A stretch of DNA of 11,537 nucleotides from positions 1 through 11,537 of the forward strand of contig CAMYKF010000631.1 of NCBI GenBank assembly GCA_947258905.1, written 5' to 3'. The notes beneath the pieces were generated by a model. The model was not told where the DNA came from. It ran no database searches and saw only the letters and a list, made by a program, of their open reading frames with translations. Source of the stretch: an uncultured Pirellulaceae bacterium. GTDB lineage: Bacteria > Planctomycetota > Planctomycetia > Pirellulales > Pirellulaceae. Of this stretch, positions 1 through 6,073 are shown piece by piece; the stretch's first letter is position 1; every line of letters begins with the position of its first letter. A program made the position numbers and the translations under genes.

Positions 1-190
1 ACAACCCTCCCCTCATCCCGATGGAATCGGGATTTCGACCCTCCCGGGGGGAGGGTCAGGGGCTGAGGTATTCCAGCAAATGAAAACTTGCCACTAAATC
101 CCGCGAAGAGCCCCCTCTGGGAGAGTCGAGCCGAAGGCTCGGAGAGGGCTGGCTAATCTCGTTGGACGCTGTCGCGTCCGACGCTTCCTA
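1..190. repeat. Palindrome-rich intergenic repeat region
   Basis: This non-coding stretch is built from consecutive inverted repeats. ATCCCGAT (15-22) pairs with ATCGGGAT (26-33). GACCCTCCC (37-45) pairs with GGGAGGGTC (49-57). CGAGCC (127-132) pairs with GGCTCG (136-141), lying inside imperfect CCCTCT/AGAGGG arms at about 109-150. TTGGACGC (162-169) pairs with GCGTCCGA (174-181). From general knowledge, GC-rich pieces of this kind (CCCTCCC.../GGGAGGG) recur between genes in Pirellulales genomes. That this is a dispersed family member is inference, because only one copy is in the window. It could also help end transcription of the minus-strand gene to its right, but no run of T follows the stems. 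Confidence 0.6.
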
Positions 191-257
191 AACAGGAGGT
201 TGTCCCACGCTTCACAACCCCGTTCTCGGGAGAGGTGGGATGGTAACTTCACCCCGT

Positions 258-881
258 CTATTCCACTTCCATTTCGCCAATCGCAATGCAGCGTTCGCCA
301 CTGCTTCCGCCCTGGTCGGCCGTTGAAACAAACCGGACTCGTTGCACATTTTCGACCGGTGCGTCCAGGCCGAAGTCGAAATCGAAATGTTCGCCTTCCG
401 CCTCGCCCTCAACCGATTCGAGCAAATTGCCCTGGGCGTCATACAACTCCAAGCGTCCCGACGTCACCGAGTAACCTTTGCTCCACGACGGTTCCCGGTT
501 GCCCCAGACGTTGACATGCACGACGCTGACTCCGACTGGAAATTCCACTTCGATCCACGGCAGTGAATCGTCGCCCGCGACATCGTCGCCCGCGACATCG
601 TCGCCCGCGACATCGTTTCGTTCACTGAACCAGGAGGTCAGCTGGTCGCCGTCAAAAGCACGCTTGATCGCGTAGCCAGTCCATTCAGTACTGGCAGCAT
701 ACTTCAACCCGTCGGCATGGCGTTGCAGCAGCCGGTTGGTGTTGACCAGTGACTCCTCGGCGGGTTCATCGACGTAAACGTCGGCCCCTTGCTGGGCCTG
801 CAAACAGACCGGGGAGGCGGTGGCGACGATTGCCAGAACCAGCCAGCCGCAGCGCATGCCAAATCTTGTTCGGCCCAACAT
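258..881 (-). CDS. Small secreted discoidin-like (F5/8 type C-like) protein
   Basis: The product is about 207 residues and has a typical signal peptide: basic start, hydrophobic stretch at about residues 12-28, and a small-residue end near CLQAQQ. The remainder resembles a single galactose-binding-like (discoidin, F5/8 type C) domain. It has an AASTEWTGY segment followed by the AFDGDQLTSWFSE hallmark (about residues 75-88), then strands such as WIEVEFPVG and VHVNVWGN. Such domains usually bind glycans or surfaces; no ligand can be named. Residues about 91-105 are a tandem VAGDD repeat in a surface-loop position. The ATG at 881 is chosen because GAGGG lies 9 nt upstream; a GTG one codon earlier is also possible. 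Transcription is away from the frameshifted small gene on its right, across a gap of about 160 nt. The secreted, domain-only architecture is clear; its role is unknown. Confidence 0.75.
   Translation of the reverse strand: MLGRTRFGMRCGWLVLAIVATASPVCLQAQQGADVYVDEPAEESLVNTNRLLQRHADGLKYAASTEWTGYAIKRAFDGDQLTSWFSERNDVAGDDVAGDDVAGDDSLPWIEVEFPVGVSVVHVNVWGNREPSWSKGYSVTSGRLELYDAQGNLLESVEGEAEGEHFDFDFGLDAPVENVQRVRFVSTADQGGSSGERCIAIGEMEVE
567..615. repeat. 15-bp in-frame tandem repeat, about 3.3 copies
   Basis: The unit TCGCCCGCGACATCG occurs perfectly at 571-585, 586-600 and 601-615, with a partial copy from 567. Because 15 is a multiple of three, the repeat keeps the reading frame and encodes VAGDD three times in the discoidin-like protein. 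The perfect identity of the copies, including third codon positions, suggests recent slippage expansion. Confidence 0.95.
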
Positions 882-1045
882 CACATGGATCCCTCAAAGT
901 TACCCTGAGCCCGTTGCGTCAACGTACGACGGCTCGCCAGCGCCGCCGAATCCCCAAAGAGGGTAACTTCAGCAGCAGCGTTGGAAAGCCATTGTACAAA
1001 CTCGGCAAGGCACTGGAGTTTTGACGCGGCCAACGATAACAAGTT

Positions 1046-1338
1046 TCATTCCGCCAACGCTTCCAGCCGGCAAATGGCCAAAACCAGCTGATTCCATTCG
1101 GTCAGTATGTCGACGGTATCGAGGAACCCGGCTTCATCCTTACCAAATCCGGTTTCCGAAACCGCAATTGATGGCGGCAGGCCCAGCATCGCTTCAAATA
1201 CGTCATCGCGATCGATAGTGTCAGGGTAGGACCACTCCACGACATGCATTGTAGTATGGCTGCCCATCAACTGTAGAACCGCCCACAAGGCTGCGCCACG
1301 CAATGAAATGATCCGCAAGTCACATAATATTTGGCCAT
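1046..1338 (-). pseudogene. Short planctomycete-type conserved protein, apparently frameshifted near its N-terminus
   Basis: The ATG at 1338-1336 has a good ribosome binding site (AGGA, about 6 nt upstream) and starts MAKYYVT, but this frame ends after 23 codons at TGA (1267-1269). A neighbouring frame, open from about 1318 to TGA at 1046-1048, carries a protein-like sequence: LRIIS, then GAALWAV (about 1270-1300), a middle acidic part, SVSETGF-like sequence and a C-terminal helix with EWNQLVLAICRLE. From memory, Pirellulales genomes encode a family of about 100 residues that begins MAKYYV, has AALWAV near residue 25 and ends in an EWNQLM-like helix. The two frames together match that order, so the gene seems to have lost 3n+1 bases around 1316-1326. 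The open frame alone offers only a TTG at 1318 without a ribosome binding site. A sequencing error would give the same picture. The function of the family is not known to me. Confidence 0.6.
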
Positions 1339-1350
1339 GGTGCTTCCTTT

Positions 1351-1388
1351 CTGCTCAAAACCCAATGGCGGCCACCGTTGGCTGCCAT
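1351..1388 (-). terminator. Possible terminator of the ABC transporter operon
   Basis: ATGGCGGCCA (1365-1374) and TGGCTGCCAT (1379-1388) form a 10-bp stem with a 4-nt loop and one imperfect pair, located about 50 nt after the permease stop codon. Read on the minus strand, the stem is followed by TGGGTTTTGAG, which is only moderately U-rich. Termination here is plausible but weaker than the other terminators in the window. Confidence 0.4.
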
Positions 1389-1440
1389 GAGTCATATCGC
1401 AGGGCCGCGGACACGTCTGGTCGCGGCGGGTAAAAAAGCA

Positions 1441-3891
1441 CTAAAAATCCTGTCGCTGGAAGACGAAGCAGGAAATCGCCAGCATCAGGGCCATAAAGAT
1501 CAAACCGCTGCGTAGCGGCGACCACGGATCATCGCGATGCGGCAATCGCGTCAGGTCAATATCCGGATTGTCCGACGCATCGGTCGACGCAGACAGGTGT
1601 GCGATCACCTTGTAGAACTCGCCGGGCTTGGGAAAGATTCGGTACAGCGGGCGGATGCCGTAACGAAACGCCGGCGTCATCCAGCCGGCCTCGGGCTGCC
1701 GCGAATCCAGTTGCCGACCGGAATCCATATCGTATCGTTGCACGCCGCGGAAGCGATCGCCGACCCACAAACGTCCCTGATTGTCAAACACGGCGGCCAG
1801 GATGTCCCCGCGCGGCACGGAATTCTGTTTCCAGCTGTCTTGTTGCTCGGCGTCGTAAACATGCAAGCGACCATCGCGTAACGTCACCGCCGCGTACCGG
1901 CCATTCGGCGAGGCGGACAGATCGCGCACTGCCGCGCGATTGTCAACGGTCTGCATCGCCACAACGCCAAGATCTTCGGGCGACACCTGATACAGACGCC
2001 CGTTGCCGAACACGACATACAATGTCCCGCCCTGGTACTGCACCCAGGCTGCCATGCGGGAGTTCTTGTGTTCCCCGATGGTTGCTGCAACGCGTGGCGC
2101 GTATTTACCAGCGGCGTCGGGTGCCAGGATGATCAGCTCGCCGACCGAATAAAGCGCGATTTCGTCATTGTCCGGATTCAGGCTGACTGCCGACGGACGG
2201 GCAGGTTGCCACGTGCCGTCCTCACTGATTTTTTCATAGTCCGAATCTCCGCGAGCACGTGAAAGCAAACCCGAAATCGCATTGGAGATTCCGTTACCCC
2301 CGGCCTTGTCATCGTCACCCTGCGGTTCGGCCTCACCCTTGTCTTTATCCTCGTCAGCCTCGCCGCCATTGGCCGGCGTTTCCTTCTGGTTCTCCTCGTC
2401 CTTGCCCAGCCAGCGGAACACGGTGCCCGATTTATCGACGACCAGCTGGCCAAATCGCGGCGACCACAACAGCCCGGCGGTGGCGGCCGGCAGGCGTCCG
2501 CGGTCACTGGTGCGCCAATTGTCTCGCGCATCGGCGGAAGCCAGTTTTAGACTGCCATTGGTCACCACATCGGCGATGCCCGAATTCACCACAATCAATT
2601 TGTGCGCGTCCCGGTCAAACAGCGGCCCGGGCAGGTCGGGCAACTCGTCCAGCCGGTCAAACCAGGCGGCGACGGCAAAGCTGGTTTCTTCGGGACTGGA
2701 GTCGCGGCGCTGGAACGGCTGCCGCCAGTCACTGCGAGTGCGGTCCCACACCAGATGTTGTTGCAGCAGATCTGCCATGGCCACATCCTCATCCTGCGCA
2801 GCCAGCTGGTGCGGAGCCGTGTTGTAAAAACGGTAATCGAGCAGACCGTAGGTATAGCCGATGACAAAACACACGGCCCAGAACAAAATCGCAAACGTGA
2901 TGCTGAGGATGGCGCTGCGGTACCAGATACCGGCCAGCACCGACACCGAGTAATACATGGCAAACGCCAGCACATAGACCGGGATGCTGAGCAGGATCGC
3001 GCGTTCCCAGATGCCCAGCTGAATCCCCAGCCAAAAATAAATGCCGGTAAAGAACAGGGCGGCACACAGAAAAATAAACACGCAACCGCCAATGAACTTG
3101 GCCAGCAGCAATCCCCAGCGATGCACAGGCTTGCTCAGCAACAGGTTCAATGAACCCGGCTCCAGCATTTCCGGAATGAAGGACGCGGTCACCAGGATCG
3201 CAATAAAGATCCCGATGGACACCACGAACTTGTCGAAGAATCCAGGTAACTGGCTGGTTACGCCACTGGCGAACTCGGCGTGCGAGATGTTGGCAGTGAA
3301 AGCGGACCAGTGCCACGTGAAGTAATAAAAATCCAGCTGCGTGGCACCCGGCATCGCGATGTCACGACGCAAGGCGGTACTGAGCAACAACCGATTCAGT
3401 CGGCGGTTCTCAATCTCGGGCAGCTTGTCGACGCCCTTGTCGACCAGTGTGCGGGCTTCGTCGACGAGGCGTTTGCCGCGAAAGGCCTCTTCGTCGTACA
3501 GCGTGCCGCTGGCCAGCAAGTCGTTGAATTCAGCAACGAGTCGCCGATACAGTGCCTGTCGAGCGGGGCCTGATGATTTGGGATCATCCGCGTCCCCACC
3601 GCTGGCCCGTGTTTCCAGATCGGCCTGCAACTCCGGCGACAACTTGTTCCAGATATGGGCGACCGCCGCCCGTTTACCCGATTTGCCTTCCTCGACCAAA
3701 CGCGTGACCAGCCGCGCCGGTTCGGACACGCCGGTTTCCAGCGACAGTTTCCAGTCCAGTTGCTGGCGCACATGCAGCGGAGCCAGCACCACCAGCACCA
3801 GTACGATCAGCAACAGCACGATGTACAACACACGCGAGCTCATCGCTGCTCGAAACGAATCGATAATCACCGCCAAATAAGGTCGCAGCAT
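1441..3891 (-). CDS. ABC-2 type transporter permease with large propeller-like soluble domain
   Basis: This 816-residue membrane protein is the likely partner of the ATPase encoded just upstream. It has one N-terminal membrane helix (about residues 22-38), a charged loop to about 220, then helices at about 222-240, 262-288, 299-321 and 327-351, and a last helix at about 795-812 ending FQRQDF. The segment EPGSLNLLLSKPVHRWG after helix 2 is the ABC-2 coupling region. Between helices 5 and 6 sits a 440-residue soluble domain with repeated blade-like pieces (SPNGRYAAVTLRDGRLHVYD, NQGRLWVGDR, GTLYVVFGNGRLYQV), resembling a WD40/YVTN-type propeller, and a highly acidic linker at about 498-534. By helix count this domain would face the periplasm; that is inference. 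The reading frame opens at a TTG (3951) overlapping the ATPase stop, but the ATG at 3891 gives the usual MLRPYLAVI start for such permeases. The substrate is unknown. Confidence 0.85.
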   Translation of the reverse strand: MLRPYLAVIIDSFRAAMSSRVLYIVLLLIVLVLVVLAPLHVRQQLDWKLSLETGVSEPARLVTRLVEEGKSGKRAAVAHIWNKLSPELQADLETRASGGDADDPKSSGPARQALYRRLVAEFNDLLASGTLYDEEAFRGKRLVDEARTLVDKGVDKLPEIENRRLNRLLLSTALRRDIAMPGATQLDFYYFTWHWSAFTANISHAEFASGVTSQLPGFFDKFVVSIGIFIAILVTASFIPEMLEPGSLNLLLSKPVHRWGLLLAKFIGGCVFIFLCAALFFTGIYFWLGIQLGIWERAILLSIPVYVLAFAMYYSVSVLAGIWYRSAILSITFAILFWAVCFVIGYTYGLLDYRFYNTAPHQLAAQDEDVAMADLLQQHLVWDRTRSDWRQPFQRRDSSPEETSFAVAAWFDRLDELPDLPGPLFDRDAHKLIVVNSGIADVVTNGSLKLASADARDNWRTSDRGRLPAATAGLLWSPRFGQLVVDKSGTVFRWLGKDEENQKETPANGGEADEDKDKGEAEPQGDDDKAGGNGISNAISGLLSRARGDSDYEKISEDGTWQPARPSAVSLNPDNDEIALYSVGELIILAPDAAGKYAPRVAATIGEHKNSRMAAWVQYQGGTLYVVFGNGRLYQVSPEDLGVVAMQTVDNRAAVRDLSASPNGRYAAVTLRDGRLHVYDAEQQDSWKQNSVPRGDILAAVFDNQGRLWVGDRFRGVQRYDMDSGRQLDSRQPEAGWMTPAFRYGIRPLYRIFPKPGEFYKVIAHLSASTDASDNPDIDLTRLPHRDDPWSPLRSGLIFMALMLAISCFVFQRQDF

Positions 3892-3947
3892 GTTTATTTC
3901 TTGTGCACGATTCGCTGAAAAAAATGAAACAGGGGAAAGACGGTCGT

Positions 3948-4979
3948 TCAATTCGGTTTCTTGTCGGCCACAATTTGCAGAAAGGCATCTTCCAGCGTGG
4001 TGGCCTCGCGGCCGAGACGAATCAGACTAATGTTGCGTTCCCGCAAACGATCCACCGCAGCATCGACGGATTCCTGACTGGTGAATCGGGCAGTCACCAC
4101 CACGCGTGTCTGGCTGGCTTCACAGCTGACCATTTCCGGTGCGTCGCCACCCCCACCGGTTAGAGCTTCGACGACCTGATCGCGGTCGCCGCCCAATTCC
4201 AGCACGACATTCAGCCGACTTTCACCAGCCTGTTGTTTGACAAAATCCCCGATATCGTCGACTGAACCGCAGTAACGCAAGCGGCCCACATTCAATATCG
4301 CCACGCGGTCGCACACCAGTTCAACTTCCTGCAACAGATGACTGTTGAGAAAGATCGTGACGCCCCGGTTGCGCAGTTCCTGCATCAACGTGCGCATTTC
4401 AGCGCGGGCGCCGGGGTCCAGTCCGTCCGTCGGTTCGTCCATCACGAGCAATTGCGGCTCGTGCAGCAAGGCCTGGGCCAGTCCCAGTCGTTGCAACATA
4501 CCTTTTGAATACTTGGTAACACGATCGCCGCCGCGTCCGCCCAGTCCCACGAATTCCAGCAACGAATCACGCTTTTCGCGAATCGCTGACAACTTCATGT
4601 TGTGCAGATTGCCGTAGTAATCCAGAGCCGTGTATCCGGTCAGATGCCGCGGGATACGCAATTGCTCGGGCAAATAGCCCACCCTGCGACGCCCCCTGCG
4701 GCTGCCGGCAGGTAATCCCAGCATCGAGGCATTGCCCCCCGACTTGCTGATAATGCCCAGCAGGATTTTCAGGAAGGTCGTCTTGCCAGCGCCATTGGGA
4801 CCAAGCAGACCGAACACTTCGCCCTTGCCAACTTCAAAGCTCACGCGATGCAGGGCCGGGTATTTCTTGCGAAAGATCAGCCCGGATGTATACGTCTTGC
4901 TCAACTCGCGGACCGCGATCGTGGGCTGGTTTTTGGACCCGGCACCCGGTGGTTTGTTTTGGTCAGAGGGAGTGGTCAT
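3948..4979 (-). CDS. ABC transporter ATP-binding protein
   Basis: The 343-residue protein is a cytoplasmic ATPase subunit that would power the ABC-2 permease following it. All nucleotide-binding motifs are intact: Walker A GPNGAGKTT (about residues 60-68), Q-loop glutamine in LPEQ (106), signature YSKGMLQRL (157-165; KG in place of the commoner SGG order is normal in this subfamily), Walker B LLVMDEP (177-183), D-loop GLDP (186-189) and H-loop His214. A C-terminal extension of about 100 residues (240-343) resembles the accessory domain common in DrrA/CcmA-like exporters. The first 20 residues are a hydrophilic Pro/Lys-rich tail. ATG at 4979 is the only standard start in this frame; AGGA abuts it directly, so the ribosome binding site is poorly spaced. 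The permease ATG begins 56 nt after this stop, so the two form an operon. The transported molecule cannot be deduced. Confidence 0.93.
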   Translation of the reverse strand: MTTPSDQNKPPGAGSKNQPTIAVRELSKTYTSGLIFRKKYPALHRVSFEVGKGEVFGLLGPNGAGKTTFLKILLGIISKSGGNASMLGLPAGSRRGRRRVGYLPEQLRIPRHLTGYTALDYYGNLHNMKLSAIREKRDSLLEFVGLGGRGGDRVTKYSKGMLQRLGLAQALLHEPQLLVMDEPTDGLDPGARAEMRTLMQELRNRGVTIFLNSHLLQEVELVCDRVAILNVGRLRYCGSVDDIGDFVKQQAGESRLNVVLELGGDRDQVVEALTGGGGDAPEMVSCEASQTRVVVTARFTSQESVDAAVDRLRERNISLIRLGREATTLEDAFLQIVADKKPN

Positions 4980-5288
4980 TCCTGGCAGCGCCCGGTGGCT
5001 CGATTCGGCTCTGAAGACGGATTCGCCCGAAGCTGTTGAATATTGCGGGCAACGTTGACAAAAAGCGACGTGCGGGTTTTGACGCCAATGGTACCCCGCG
5101 CCGCTTTTGCCGACAACGACCGCACAATCGGCGGGTTACTGTCAATTTGGTGTCTCTTCCATCATTTGCGACCTAGACTTGAGAAAGAAGCGTACCAGCG
5201 CAATATCGTGGGCCACACCCGCAAGAACGGTTCGCCCCGACCGCCATCTGTTCTTTTCCAACGAATCTTTTCAAACGAGGCATCAACG
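4980..5288. other. Divergent intergenic region between ABC operon and PilZ gene
   Basis: This 309-nt gap must hold the promoters of the leftward ABC operon and the rightward PilZ gene. A perfect TTGACA lies at 5055-5060 on the plus strand, but the position 17 nt downstream reads TTTGAC, so no convincing promoter is formed. The GAGG ribosome binding site of the PilZ gene is at 5277-5280. The PilZ reading frame stays open upstream to 5043, but that extension is basic, low in family character and lacks a ribosome binding site. No RNA gene or repeat was seen. Confidence 0.5.
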
Positions 5289-5660
5289 ATGTTACGCAGT
5301 TCAACCCGCGCGGCCACACCCGAACTTCAGGCTTTTGTTGACGAGATTGAAGACGAGGAAATGCGCTGCATTATGCGAGAGCGTCGCGACGCCTCCCGCC
5401 TGGCCATTACCCGTGAGGTCCAGATCGAAATTCGCGGCCAAACCGGCGTACGTCACGAAGCGATCACGCGTGATATCTCGCGTATTGGCGTCGGACTGCT
5501 CAGCCAGGTTCACGTCGAACCCGGCACCTTGGCCAAACTCTCAATCGACCGACCCCGGCGTCGACCGTCGGTTGTGTTGGCCGAGTGCCGCTGGTGCGAC
5601 CAATTCGGCGACTCGTGGTACCTGACCGGCTGGCACTTTATGGCGGTCGATACTCCCTGA
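5289..5660 (+). CDS. PilZ domain protein, likely c-di-GMP binding
   Basis: The 123-residue product consists of an acidic helical N-terminus (residues about 10-28) and a PilZ domain. Both diagnostic motifs are present: RDASR (33-37), fitting RxxxR, and DISRIG (62-67), fitting D/NxSxxG, followed by GLLS and later strands ending LTGWHFM. In known PilZ proteins these residues hold the second messenger c-di-GMP, so an intracellular effector role in motility, attachment or exopolysaccharide control is plausible. The target is unknown because no flagellar, pilus or cellulose gene is nearby. The ATG at 5289 is chosen over upstream in-frame starts because GAGG (5277-5280) sits 8 nt before it. The gene is single: the ABC operon diverges on its left and the tRNA-His gene converges from its right. 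Confidence 0.85.
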   Translation: MLRSSTRAATPELQAFVDEIEDEEMRCIMRERRDASRLAITREVQIEIRGQTGVRHEAITRDISRIGVGLLSQVHVEPGTLAKLSIDRPRRRPSVVLAECRWCDQFGDSWYLTGWHFMAVDTP

Positions 5661-5721
5661 CGCCGGGTCGCCACACACAGAAAGAAATAGTCCGGCAAGT
5701 CGCAGGGCCGTGGTGAAGTAT

Positions 5722-5769
5722 CGCGGGCGAGCAAGCGCGGGCGAGCAAGCGCGGGCGAGCAAGCGCGGG
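5722..5769. repeat. 14-bp GC-rich tandem repeat, about 3.4 copies
   Basis: The unit GCGGGCGAGCAAGC is repeated perfectly at 5723-5736, 5737-5750 and 5751-5764, followed by GCGGG (5765-5769). It lies in the 140-nt gap between the convergent PilZ and tRNA-His genes, downstream of both. With no spacers and such a short unit it is a simple tandem repeat. Confidence 0.95.
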
Positions 5770-5801
5770 AACCATCGCTCTGGAATCACGCCGGGTGACA
5801 G

Positions 5802-5876
5802 GGTGGTTGAGGGGATTTGAACCCCCGACCCTCGGAACCACAATCCGATGCTCTAACCAACTGAGCTACAACCACC
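5802..5876 (-). tRNA. tRNA-His (anticodon GTG)
   Basis: Read on the minus strand, the sequence folds as a full cloverleaf. The acceptor stem is GTGGTTG/CAACCAC, with the additional G(-1) opposite C73 that marks tRNA-His. The D arm is GCTC...GAGC, the anticodon stem TCGGA/TCCGA has loop TTGTGGT, and the T arm is GGGGG-TTCAAAT-CCCCT. The anticodon GTG is at 5839-5841. The 3' CCA is not encoded (the next bases are CTG), so it must be added by the CCA-adding enzyme. A good promoter lies about 80 nt upstream. The gene stands alone, with no other tRNA near it. Confidence 0.97.
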
Positions 5877-5958
5877 ATCTTGAGACGGTCAGCATGCGGC
5901 TTTGACCGCCAAAGTGTAACGCGGTAAAGGCCGATGTCCGTTACCAAAAGCGGACCAG

Positions 5959-5987
5959 ATTCTAAACCTGCCGTTTTGCAAGGTCAA
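5959..5987 (-). promoter_or_regulatory. Sigma-70-type promoter of the tRNA-His gene
   Basis: On the minus strand TTGACC (5987-5982) is separated by exactly 17 nt from TAGAAT (5964-5959). Start of transcription is expected near 5952, giving a leader of about 75 nt before the mature tRNA end at 5876, to be removed by RNase P. Confidence 0.65.
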
Positions 5988-6023
5988 CAAGAACCCCGTG
6001 TTGGCCAGGCTCATTCACTGCTC

Positions 6024-6032
6024 TGGTATAAT
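6024..6032 (+). promoter_or_regulatory. Extended -10 promoter of the gluzincin-LRR gene
   Basis: TGGTATAAT combines a perfect TATAAT (6027-6032) with the TGn extension. No good -35 hexamer is correctly spaced; TTGGCC at 6001-6006 is 20 nt away. An extended -10 often works without one. Transcription would begin near 6039, about 35 nt before the ATG. Confidence 0.6.
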
Positions 6033-6073
6033 AAAATCCGGGCAGATATTCGCGGAACAGGTAAGACAATTAC

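Noticed and set aside
2259..3153. Several long plus-strand frames opposite the ABC permease
   Set aside because: They are Arg/Pro/Ser-rich without domains, while the permease has clear helices and an operon partner.
3889..3951. TTG start for the permease overlapping the ATPase stop
   Set aside because: It would add 20 polar residues before MLRPY, which is a natural start for this permease type; the ATG at 3891 is preferred, although translational coupling from the TTG cannot be excluded.
5055..5083. TTGACA as a promoter for the PilZ gene
   Set aside because: No acceptable -10 hexamer is found 16-18 nt downstream.
5722..5769. CRISPR array
   Set aside because: Units are 14 bp and directly adjacent with no spacers, and there are no cas genes.
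5802..5876. tRNA as an integration site with an attached mobile element
   Set aside because: No integrase, no duplicated tRNA 3' end and no change in gene character were seen on either side.
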